From assembly GCA_023250585.1 (NCBI GenBank), contig JAHFAK010000129.1, forward strand, positions 1 through 5,458: a DNA stretch of 5,458 nucleotides, given 5' to 3'. A model generated the notes under the pieces. It was given only the letters and a program-made list of their open reading frames with translations. It did not search any database and was not told where the DNA came from. This DNA is from Deltaproteobacteria bacterium. GTDB taxonomy: Bacteria > Bdellovibrionota_F > JAHFAK01. Position numbers and translations under genes: made by a program. Shown one piece after another: positions 1-5,254 of this stretch (its first letter is position 1; each line of letters opens with the position of its first letter).

Positions 1-113
1 CAGTATCTCATGAGATAGAAATTAATAGAGAGTCCTATGAATCATTCATAAAGTATCCAATAAAAATACAAATTTTTGAAGAATTACTTTCACAAAAGGA
101 GGTTTTAAAATGA
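1..113 (+). CDS. C-terminal end of an unidentified protein (5' end outside window)
   Basis: A frame open from the left edge (first full codon at 3) encodes about 36 residues, beginning VSHEIEINRE and ending LLSQKEVLK, and stops at TGA 111-113. The fragment is charged and has no recognisable motif, so I cannot name it. It is probably a genuine gene end: it runs without a stop across the visible stretch, whereas the other two + frames stop within the first 20 bases, and its stop overlaps the next ATG as ATGA, a common coupling of adjacent bacterial genes. The strong ribosome binding site of the next gene lies in its last codons. This is inferred from gene-junction structure, not homology. Confidence 0.5.
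   Translation, partial: VSHEIEINRESYESFIKYPIKIQIFEELLSQKEVLK
96..102 (+). promoter_or_regulatory. Strong Shine-Dalgarno (AAGGAGG) for the broken gene at 110
   Basis: AAGGAGG is a near-perfect anti-16S match placed 7 bases before ATG 110-112. It is the best ribosome binding site in the window, yet the reading frame it serves ends after three codons (ATG AAA AAA TAG). This argues that a full gene once started here, or that the assembly has lost an A in the A-run at 113-118. Confidence 0.7.
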
Positions 114-231
114 AAAAATAGTTCTCTTACTGTTTTATTCATATTTTCTTTGCAATAACTCCGAAACTTTCTCATCCGTCAAACCGAAGATCATCAGGAA
201 AATCAAACCGATGGACAAGGTACATTTTTAA
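110..231 (+). pseudogene. Frameshifted small exported or lipoprotein-like gene
   Basis: ATG 110 follows an ideal Shine-Dalgarno and overlaps the upstream stop as ATGA, but the frame ends at TAG 119-121. Adding one A to the six-A run (113-118) restores a frame that reads MKKIVLLLFYSYFLCNNSET and continues to TAA 229-231. That product has a lysine start, a hydrophobic core and a Cys, resembling an export or lipoprotein signal, although Y-F-L before Cys is a poor lipobox. A second frame, open from 159, encodes a polar stretch (QTEDHQENQTDGQGTF) typical of a post-signal linker, so there may be a second frameshift. What is seen: the signals and the stop. What is inferred: that this is a decayed lipoprotein gene. 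A homopolymer sequencing error is the main alternative, and a three-codon leader is less likely. Confidence 0.5.
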
Positions 232-301
232 ACCAAAATTTGACAATTTTCCCTAAATCAGGATATACATTTCTTTGTAAACTTATCGATGGGAGGCTAA
301 T

Positions 302-1069
302 ATGCGAAAATTATCTGCTTTTATTTTACTCTTTATCTTTTCTCTTTTTATCATGTCTGCCACACAAATCTATTACATACGAAATTTTAATGCGAATGTC
401 GTTCCTTATAATGATAGTACTGGCGAAGGGACCTATCTTAAGTACTATCCCCTTGATGATAGCAACATTGGTTATAGTGAAACCCCTATTCTTGCAGGTG
501 CCACCGGAGATTATGTTTGGAATGAATATCGAATTACTACCATGCGCTCAGGTGCCAAAGTTCTTAAAGATACAAGTTTGAATGTGATATATGATCTCAC
601 CGATGCTAGTGTAGATGTAGGGAATTATTATGTCGTGAATGAACATGATAGTGATGACTTTGTTAAAGAAGTAATTTATAAATATTATTTCGAAGATGAT
701 ATAGATCAAAAAATAGCTACTGCACAACAGAAACTCAAAGAATGGTTTGGTACGCCATATAATTCTTCTGATCCTCTCAATGAATTCTATGAACGAGTTT
801 TTATTTATAGCGATGATGCATCTTTAAGCAAAGATCCTTCGCAACCAGATGATAATGAATATGAAGTCATTACCCCAGCATTTCTTATGCCCTATAAAGA
901 ATATAACAATGGAGCTCAGCTTGTTATGCATAGAGATAGCATGCCCATCTATTTATTTGAAGAAGTTGTTGCAGCAACAAACCCTAATCCAGATACAATG
1001 AGTGAAATATCAAAAATTGACTGGCATGCAGTCGTTGATATCAAACATCGTGCAAGTAACCTTTGGTAA
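302..1069 (+). CDS. Exported protein of unknown function, 255 aa
   Basis: I do not recognise this protein. ATG 302 is chosen because GGGAGG (291-296) lies 5 bases upstream and the N-terminus is a textbook Sec signal: MRK, a hydrophobic core at about residues 5-18, and a likely cleavage after MSA near residue 20. The mature part is rich in Asp, Tyr and Asn and has no cysteine, so it is not a lipoprotein and probably folds without disulfides. There is no further membrane span, no repeat and no catalytic motif I can point to. It lies downstream of the broken small gene, on the same strand and probably in the same transcript. It ends directly against the stop codon of the convergent TSP3 gene. 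Location is likely periplasmic or extracellular; function is unknown. Confidence 0.8.
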   Translation: MRKLSAFILLFIFSLFIMSATQIYYIRNFNANVVPYNDSTGEGTYLKYYPLDDSNIGYSETPILAGATGDYVWNEYRITTMRSGAKVLKDTSLNVIYDLTDASVDVGNYYVVNEHDSDDFVKEVIYKYYFEDDIDQKIATAQQKLKEWFGTPYNSSDPLNEFYERVFIYSDDASLSKDPSQPDDNEYEVITPAFLMPYKEYNNGAQLVMHRDSMPIYLFEEVVAATNPNPDTMSEISKIDWHAVVDIKHRASNLW

Positions 1070-1074
1070 TTACC
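1065..1074. other. Zero-gap convergent gene junction (palindrome GGTAATTACC)
   Basis: The + strand stop TAA (1067-1069) is followed immediately by TTA (1070-1072), which is the stop of the - strand gene. The two stops form TAATTA inside the 10-bp palindrome GGTAATTACC. No intergenic base exists, so any terminator for either gene must lie inside the other's coding sequence. I see no GC-rich stem with a T-run here. Confidence 0.85.
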
Positions 1075-2785
1075 TCGATATACATTGATTAACCATTTGT
1101 AATAACTTCTTATTATACAAATCTACAATACCATCGTTATTTTGATCATTAATGTGTCTGAATTCAGTGTCTTTAAATGCTTGTAACTCTGAATTTTTCT
1201 TATACATCATATAATTGTATGATGTTTTATTTAAATGATACTCCTCTTTACTGTCCTTAATCCTAGAAAAAAGACTATAATCAGCTGTCATAACCTGTCG
1301 ATCAAGGATATCATATTTTCCGCTTCTCATAACAATAGCTGTGGAAATAACTCTGCTTTGAGGAAGCTTTGTATCCAACGTTATATCACACATATAGGTC
1401 TGTGATCCTTGGTTTTGTTTAATGATCTTTGCCGGAAAATACTTGTATGTCTCAAACGTTCCCTCAGTCATCTGAGTTACCACGCATCCTCGTTCAGGCG
1501 GTACTCGAGGTACACCATTTTTAAACAGATCCTTCCACCGAGGATCTTGAACCTTACCCTTCTCTACATACTGCTGCATACACGGAAGTGGAAGCGGTGA
1601 AGTTGTTTGACCTGGTTTTGGATTTGTATCTGATGAACACGTACCACTTGGTCCACAATTACCCGATGATGAACTTCCACTTACCTCAAACGTCATCTGT
1701 ACACTACTTGAAGCTAAGTTAGAAAACGTATATGCAGTTGCCCATGCTGAGAGATTTATTCCTAATCGTAAATCATCTCGGGTTAATATACCCGGATCAT
1801 CTGTTCGAGTAATAATCTCTGCTTTATAATTATCTCGGTTACTAATATCAGTACGAGTAATCATATCATTGAGAACATATATATTTAAAATATCTGCTGC
1901 ATCTATAGTCTTTCCTGATATTAAGGCTATCCTAAAATCTGAAGTAATCTCTCCTGCAAATGCTCCCGAGTCATCATACACATTAAAGCAATCCATATCA
2001 GGACATTGATACTGCACATTCACCTTCATCGTCGATGGATCGGATGGACTATCATTCTTGGCATTCCCCGTAGGTGTTGTATCACACACATCTCCGCTTC
2101 CATCATGATCACCATCTTCTTGATTAGGATTGCTTACATACGGACAATTATCCTTCTCATTCGCCTTCCCATCTCCATCAAGATCTTCATCACATGCATT
2201 GCCTGTACCATCACTATCTGTATCTTCTTGCAATGTGTTTTGTATATCTGAACAATTATCATCGGTATTAAGAACCCCATCTTCGTCTTTATCCTCTGGA
2301 TTACATGCAGTATTGTCTACATTATACGGACATGGATCTTCTGAATCAGAAATTCCATCTTCGTCTTTATCATCATCACACACATCCCCGAATGAATCTC
2401 CATCTCCATTTGATTGATCTTTATTTACTTTGTTTGGACAATTATCAGCAGTATCTATAATCCCGTCATTATCAGTATCTTGGCATGCATCTCCTATCCC
2501 ATTACTATCACTATCTGCCTGATCTGGATTAGCAATTGCGCTACACACATCTCGCCCATCTACTACTCCATCTCCGTCTGTGTCTTCATTCGGATCGAAT
2601 GTGGCTAATTGATTACTCTCACTCTCGAGAGCATTCTTTGATTCATCATCATCCCCTCCGCAAAAAGGGATTCCTAACGAAAACAAAAGTATGATAGTAC
2701 TTATCGAAATGAATATAAGCGATATAATCGATATCCGGTAGTAGGGGCAATTCTTTCTTCTGTGTTCTTTTAATTCAAGATTCAT
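1070..2785 (-). CDS. Membrane-anchored/lipoprotein-like protein with TSP3 calcium-binding repeats, 571 aa
   Basis: A surface-type protein. The start is supported by GGAGAG 8 bases upstream (2794-2799). Residues 1-16 are basic, 17-41 are hydrophobic, then FCGGDDDES follows. Cys42 with a Gly/Asp tether looks like a lipoprotein N-terminus, but Ile-Pro-Phe before it is a poor lipobox, so a type II membrane anchor is possible. Residues about 64-236 are thrombospondin type 3 repeats: nine Asp-rich calcium loops alternating long (DTDGDGVVDGRDVC) and short (DSDSNGIGDAC) forms, each closed by a Cys. TSP3 repeats bind Ca2+ and form a rigid stalk. Residues 250-571 are unrecognised: a possible beta-rich domain (255-370), a Ser/Gly/Pro linker (370-400) and a C-terminal region with further Cys residues. 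An isolated Ca-loop (DQNNDGIVD) lies at about 547-555. It is transcribed alone and convergently to the exported-protein gene. I see no convincing promoter in the AT-rich DNA upstream. Confidence 0.85.
   Translation of the reverse strand: MNLELKEHRRKNCPYYRISIISLIFISISTIILLFSLGIPFCGGDDDESKNALESESNQLATFDPNEDTDGDGVVDGRDVCSAIANPDQADSDSNGIGDACQDTDNDGIIDTADNCPNKVNKDQSNGDGDSFGDVCDDDKDEDGISDSEDPCPYNVDNTACNPEDKDEDGVLNTDDNCSDIQNTLQEDTDSDGTGNACDEDLDGDGKANEKDNCPYVSNPNQEDGDHDGSGDVCDTTPTGNAKNDSPSDPSTMKVNVQYQCPDMDCFNVYDDSGAFAGEITSDFRIALISGKTIDAADILNIYVLNDMITRTDISNRDNYKAEIITRTDDPGILTRDDLRLGINLSAWATAYTFSNLASSSVQMTFEVSGSSSSGNCGPSGTCSSDTNPKPGQTTSPLPLPCMQQYVEKGKVQDPRWKDLFKNGVPRVPPERGCVVTQMTEGTFETYKYFPAKIIKQNQGSQTYMCDITLDTKLPQSRVISTAIVMRSGKYDILDRQVMTADYSLFSRIKDSKEEYHLNKTSYNYMMYKKNSELQAFKDTEFRHINDQNNDGIVDLYNKKLLQMVNQCISR
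1118..1150 (-). other. Isolated C-terminal EF-hand-like/TSP3-like calcium loop
   Basis: Residues 546-556 of the TSP3 protein read NDQNNDGIVDL, matching the D-x-N-x-D-G-x-x-D pattern of EF-hand, dockerin and TSP3 loops. It lies more than 300 residues from the main array, near the C-terminus. A single loop may stabilise the C-terminal domain. The motif is seen; calcium binding is inferred. Confidence 0.5.
2078..2596 (-). repeat. Coding tandem repeats: TSP3 calcium-binding array
   Basis: This stretch encodes residues 64-236 of the TSP3 protein, an alternating series of about four and a half long/short Asp-Cys units. Repetition is mostly at protein level. Exact DNA repetition is limited, for example a 17-bp direct repeat CCATCTTCGTCTTTATC at 2277-2293 and 2355-2371 (encoding D-K-D-E-D-G). 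The array is therefore old and diverged rather than a recent tandem expansion. Confidence 0.8.
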
Positions 2786-2885
2786 ACTACATTCTCTCCA
2801 CGAAAATATTTACATACACATTTATTCATATTCATAACATACCACAATTAATGATAATTTGCATTAAAAATAATAATAGAATTCA

Positions 2886-2912
2886 GAAATTACATTATTT
2901 TATAATAATTTC
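2886..2912 (-). terminator. Possible weak terminator downstream of the DUF5658 gene
   Basis: GAAATTA (2886-2892) and TAATTTC (2906-2912) form an inverted repeat with further AT-rich pairing inside. It begins 44 bases past the DUF5658 stop in its direction of transcription. The stem has almost no GC and the following T-run is broken, so it is a weak intrinsic terminator at best. The rest of the spacer 2786-2956 is AT-rich with no gene. Confidence 0.25.
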
Positions 2913-2956
2913 AATTGGTTAATGACTTTCTGGAAAACTCGTATTTCAGAGGTTTC

Positions 2957-3433
2957 TTAATGAAAATACAAAATTACCTGATAAATATCGAGGGCAATAT
3001 AGAGAATGATAAGAAGCACAATGAGTTCACGAACAAAAATGAAAAATTTATGAAGAGCAAGTGAAATAATTCCAATAACCGTCAGCACATATTTAACCGC
3101 TAAAAAATAGTAGTTGTGAAATAAAAAAGCATTGAGCAAAGGATTGATCTCTCGATAACCGCGCTTAATATGATAAAGAGTAAAAAGAGAATCCATCACC
3201 GATAAAACAATGATCAGAAGAATAACTACCCAATATTTTCCTCCAACCCGATCGACATAGTAATTGGCCTGGGGATCTTCTGTTCGTCGATGTGCTTTGC
3301 GTCGTCCCCAAAAAGTATAGCGACTGATAAACTGCGTCGGCCGTTTTCGGCGATCGACCCGTTTTCGTTCAGTTACTTCATCATCAGTTATTGGAGGTTG
3401 ATTACCTATTGTATCTTTTAAATCTTCGCTCAT
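2957..3433 (-). CDS. DUF5658-like integral membrane protein, 158 aa
   Basis: A small inner-membrane protein matching, from memory, the DUF5658 family, whose function is unknown. Residues 1-60 are cytoplasmic in character, with an arginine-rich tract (ERKRVDRRKRPT, then SRYTFWGRRKAHRR). Then come about three membrane segments (67-87, 107-126, 128-155). The first carries the family-type stretch VMDSLFTLYHIKRGYREINPL, where an Asp in the helix is followed by a conserved E-x-NPL loop. The start is supported by AGAGGAG (3439-3445) 5 bases before ATG. It is the last gene of the - strand run after the cpaF-like and PHA-like genes, separated from the latter by 155 bp that hold a palindromic element. 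It may be cotranscribed with them, or have its own promoter inside or beside the element. Confidence 0.75.
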   Translation of the reverse strand: MSEDLKDTIGNQPPITDDEVTERKRVDRRKRPTQFISRYTFWGRRKAHRRTEDPQANYYVDRVGGKYWVVILLIIVLSVMDSLFTLYHIKRGYREINPLLNAFLFHNYYFLAVKYVLTVIGIISLALHKFFIFVRELIVLLIILYIALDIYQVILYFH

Positions 3434-3438
3434 AATTA

Positions 3439-3445
3439 CTCCTCT
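3439..3445 (-). promoter_or_regulatory. Shine-Dalgarno of the DUF5658 gene, just outside the palindromic element
   Basis: Read on the - strand, AGAGGAG sits 5 bases before the ATG and only about 6 bases beyond the end of the inverted repeat at 3452. The element has therefore not destroyed translation of the gene, but a folded transcript would place a large hairpin right next to ribosome entry. Confidence 0.6.
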
Positions 3446-3451
3446 AATATT

Positions 3452-3581
3452 TCAGTACCCAACATCAGAACTTCGCATACCTTCGTTACTCCTCGTCTCG
3501 TCATTGCGGCGTATTATTTCATACGCCTCATTCCTCGACTTCGTCGCGCCTCGGTCTGCTCGTTCTGATGTTGGGTACTGA
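3452..3581. repeat. 130-bp palindromic (MITE-like) intergenic element with 20-bp perfect inverted repeats
   Basis: TCAGTACCCAACATCAGAAC (3452-3471) is exactly the reverse complement of 3562-3581. The 90-bp interior is richer in CG dinucleotides than its surroundings. It carries its own hairpin (GGCGTAT 3508-3514 with ATACGCC 3521-3527, 6-base loop) and GCGACGAAGTCGAGG-type sequence on the - strand. It has no coding capacity. A 7-bp direct repeat AATTACT at 3434-3440 and 3583-3589 flanks it, but the left copy lies 11 bases from the repeat end, so it is not a clean target duplication. The element fills nearly the whole gap between the PHA-like stop (3589) and the DUF5658 start. It is probably a dispersed repeat; a processed RNA hairpin is the alternative. 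Confidence 0.75.
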
Positions 3582-3588
3582 CAATTAC

Positions 3589-3891
3589 TTATGTTATTGT
3601 GTTTAATTCATGATCAATAAGTTTTTCCAATTCACGTTTAATTTTACCTTTAAATAAAATATATCTCAATGGAAGAACAAGCTTTAACGTAACTTCTTCT
3701 TTTCCAAGCACTACTTCTCCACTTACATGCGATGAATGAATCTCTGCCCTTTTTTTTGTAGTATCCCATTTCAAATCAAAATCATGATCTTGTAAATGAG
3801 TATTTCGTAACTTCTGAATAAAATCATTAATACGTCGGGGAATATCTTGTAATCCTCCGGGAATTTTTTTTGTAATACTAATTTCAGACAT
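3589..3891 (-). CDS. Polyhydroxyalkanoic acid system (PHA_gran_rgn-like) family protein, 100 aa
   Basis: A small soluble protein whose length and pattern fit the polyhydroxyalkanoic acid system family (PHA_gran_rgn). It has an N-terminal helix (about 14-30), a beta-rich middle (38-75) with SGEVVLGKEEVTLKLVLP, and the C-terminal signature FKGKIKRELEKLIDHEL (80-96). The family is linked to PHA granules in some proteobacteria, but many members occur without PHA synthase, and none of the PHA genes is in this window, so the role here is open. The start is chosen at MSEISITKK. Unusually there is no Shine-Dalgarno, since the upstream 30 bases are occupied by an A/T-rich inverted repeat. It lies 44 bp downstream of the cpaF-like gene on the same strand. 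Assignment is by remembered family pattern, without a search. Confidence 0.65.
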   Translation of the reverse strand: MSEISITKKIPGGLQDIPRRINDFIQKLRNTHLQDHDFDLKWDTTKKRAEIHSSHVSGEVVLGKEEVTLKLVLPLRYILFKGKIKRELEKLIDHELNTIT

Positions 3892-3921
3892 ATACTTTTT
3901 TTCGGGAAGCAGAAAAAGTAT
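3892..3921. repeat. Short inverted repeat between the cpaF-like and PHA-like genes
   Basis: ATACTTTTT (3892-3900) and AAAAAGTAT (3913-3921) form a 9-bp inverted repeat with a 12-base loop that contains the small palindrome TTCGGGAA. The stem is AT-only. It occupies the spot where a ribosome binding site for the PHA-like gene would be. Next to it (3922-3948) is GAAGC-type sequence on the - strand (AGCGAAGCGTAAGCAACGAAG) that includes the cpaF-like stop codon. Together they look like a short dispersed repeat rather than gene sequence. It might act as a weak terminator or a coupling signal. Confidence 0.5.
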
Positions 3922-3935
3922 CCTTGCTTCGTTGC

Positions 3936-5033
3936 TTACGCTTCGCTCAACCCAAATAACTGTTTCGAAACTTTATATCCTTGAATTCGCGCTTCATTGT
4001 AAAATGATGGCAATATCCCTGTAGGAATATGCTTGCCAATTACTTTTCCATCTTCTTCGACTCGCTCTGGTTTGAAAATAAAAATATCATTAATAAGATA
4101 ATTCCCATGTTCATCGAGATCTATGATTTCTGAAATATGGGTGAGTTTTCGTGAGCCATCGCGGAGTCTTCCCGCTTGCACCACAATATCAATAGCAGAA
4201 GCAATTTGCATTTTAATTGCTAAATGAGGCAACTCTACATCGCTCATCAGACACAAGGTTTCGAGTCGTCCCATTGTTTGCCTGGGATCATTTGCATGCA
4301 CCGTCGTCATAGAACCACTATGTCCGGTATTCATCGCTTGTAATAAATCTAATGCTTCACCCCCACGGACTTCGCCAATAACAATGCGATCAGGACGCAT
4401 ACGCAGTGATGATTTAATTAATTCTCGCAAAGATACTTCACCCTTTCCATCTTTATCAGGCGCTTTTGTTTCCATTGGCACCACATGCTCTTGTTGCAGC
4501 TGCAGTTCAGCCGAATCCTCGATGGTAATAATTCGTTCATTCTGAGGAATGAGTGACGAAATTACATTGAGGAGTGTTGTTTTTCCTGAACTTGTACCAC
4601 CAGAAACAACGATATTTTTTTTGAGTTCAATCGCAAGTTTCAAAAACTTTGCGCATTCAAGACTGAGAGAACCAAATTGAATAAGGTCTTTGATTGATAA
4701 CGTATCTTTTGAAAATTTTCGAATTGCCATATACGCACCTCGGCGAGCACACGGAGGAATTACAATATGAATACGAGAACCATCAGGCAGTCGAGCATCA
4801 AGCGTTGGCCGTTCTTCATTAATTACTCGCCCCATATACTGGGCCACGCTTCTAATTGCGGCCATCAGCTCATCCTCACTTCCAAAATGTTCAGGAACTT
4901 TATAGATCTTTCCCTTGCGTTCAATGTAAATCTGCGATGGCCCATTGATCATGATTTCTGAAACGGTTTCATCATCGAGATATTGAACCACTGGTTTTAA
5001 TAATGCTTTTGTTGCTTGTGCAATTACGCTCAT
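3936..5033 (-). CDS. cpaF: CpaF/TadA-type secretion ATPase (type II/IV secretion superfamily), 365 aa
   Basis: A hexameric cytoplasmic ATPase of the GspE/VirB11/CpaF superfamily, which powers pilus assembly or secretion (in Tad systems, Flp pilus). The N-terminal domain carries EIMINGP (26-32) and R-P-x-LDARLPDG-S-R (75-87). The core has Walker A GGTSSGKTT (145-153), the Asp box with IEDSAEL (171-177), Walker B region IVIGEVRGGEALD (217-229) and the His box SMTTVHANDP (241-250). All catalytic motifs are intact and the length is normal for CpaF without an FHA domain. The start is supported by AGAGG (5040-5044) 6 bases upstream. No other tad/cpa gene (prepilin, platform, CpaE) is in the window; its partners are a PHA-like and a DUF5658 gene. 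The last residues (LSEA) are encoded by repeat-like DNA. Family assignment is firm; the system it serves is unknown. Confidence 0.93.
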   Translation of the reverse strand: MSVIAQATKALLKPVVQYLDDETVSEIMINGPSQIYIERKGKIYKVPEHFGSEDELMAAIRSVAQYMGRVINEERPTLDARLPDGSRIHIVIPPCARRGAYMAIRKFSKDTLSIKDLIQFGSLSLECAKFLKLAIELKKNIVVSGGTSSGKTTLLNVISSLIPQNERIITIEDSAELQLQQEHVVPMETKAPDKDGKGEVSLRELIKSSLRMRPDRIVIGEVRGGEALDLLQAMNTGHSGSMTTVHANDPRQTMGRLETLCLMSDVELPHLAIKMQIASAIDIVVQAGRLRDGSRKLTHISEIIDLDEHGNYLINDIFIFKPERVEEDGKVIGKHIPTGILPSFYNEARIQGYKVSKQLFGLSEA

Positions 5034-5050
5034 AAACGGCCTCTATCAAT

Positions 5051-5079
5051 AGTATATCAAATTTAGAGATGTTTTCCAA
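5051..5079 (-). promoter_or_regulatory. Sigma70-type promoter for the cpaF-like gene
   Basis: On the - strand, TTGGAA (5079-5074), a 17-base spacer and TATACT (5056-5051) give 4/6 and 5/6 consensus matches at ideal spacing. Transcription would start near 5044, which leaves a very short leader with AGAGG (5044-5040) at its 5' end before ATG 5033. The spacing is good, but the short leader lowers confidence. Before the nearby repeat inserted, this promoter would have overlapped the last codons of the CYTH gene. Confidence 0.45.
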
Positions 5080-5087
5080 ATGTAATG

Positions 5088-5098
5088 TACGAAAGACA
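5088..5098. repeat. Left copy of the putative target-site duplication
   Basis: TACGAAAGACA occurs here and again at 5252-5262, directly bordering the inverted-repeat element on both sides. Three bases (TAC) of the right copy can equally be counted as the end of the element, so the duplication is 8 bp (GAAAGACA) to 11 bp. Confidence 0.7.
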
Positions 5099-5254
5099 GT
5101 AATAGCTCAGTAAATGGGAAAAATGAAGATGGATCCCGTGGTCAAGCCACGGGATGACAAACGGGAAACACTCTCACATTGTCATCCCGCGGCTTGACCG
5201 CGGGATCCAGTTCCATAGAAAAATTACTTATTCCTCCATTTACTGAGCTGTTAC
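5099..5254. mobile_element. 156-bp MITE-like element with terminal inverted repeats and two nested hairpins
   Basis: The ends (5099-5117 and 5236-5254) are 19-bp inverted repeats with one mismatch, bearing AGCTCAGTAAATGG. Inside, 5131-5160 and 5179-5208 are 30-bp inverted copies of each other with two differences. Each copy is itself a hairpin: ATCCCGTGG/CCACGGGAT (5133-5155) and ATCCCGCGG/CCGCGGGAT (5184-5206). The two differences are a T-A pair in one stem and a C-G pair in the other, so pairing is kept. The spacer is 5161-5178. There is no transposase or ORF. Flanking direct repeats TACGAAAGACA indicate insertion by transposition. The GTCATCCCGCGGCTTGACC-type core resembles, from memory, dispersed palindromes seen in other bacterial genomes. 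A non-autonomous element mobilised in trans is the best reading. Confidence 0.8.
5131..5208. repeat. Paired inverted hairpins at the core of the element
   Basis: Two 9-bp stems with 5-base loops (5133-5155 and 5184-5206) face each other around an 18-base spacer. The whole region can fold either as two separate hairpins or as one long 30-bp stem. No T-run follows either stem on either strand, so this is not an intrinsic terminator. Confidence 0.75.

Noticed and set aside
240-581. A 113-codon + strand frame starting in the spacer and overlapping the exported-protein gene
   Set aside because: It lacks a ribosome binding site and most of it lies out of frame within the better supported gene at 302. 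Its first part may be remnant sequence of the broken gene and is mentioned there.
1409-1600. A 63-codon + strand frame opposite the TSP3 protein C-terminal half
   Set aside because: It has no ribosome binding site and no recognisable protein features, and lies antisense to a long gene with a well supported start.
2006-2608. Three overlapping + strand open frames opposite the TSP3 repeats
   Set aside because: They are antisense shadows of the Asp-rich repeat codons (Ile/Ser/His-rich translations), with no ribosome binding site and no protein-like domain.
4767-4961. A 64-codon + strand frame inside the cpaF-like gene
   Set aside because: It is opposite to a highly conserved coding region with intact ATPase motifs and has no start signals.
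3936-5033. Archaeal origin based on a FlaI/GspE-like ATPase
   Set aside because: The domain layout and motifs fit bacterial CpaF/TadA, and the Shine-Dalgarno sequences, sigma70-like promoter and other gene families point to bacteria.
5133-5206. Intrinsic terminators for the CYTH gene
   Set aside because: The stems are GC-rich, but no T-run follows on either strand, and the whole block is explained by the inserted element.
5131-5208. CRISPR-like repeat pair
   Set aside because: There are only two copies and they are in inverted orientation, inside an element with terminal repeats; there is no array of direct repeats and spacers.
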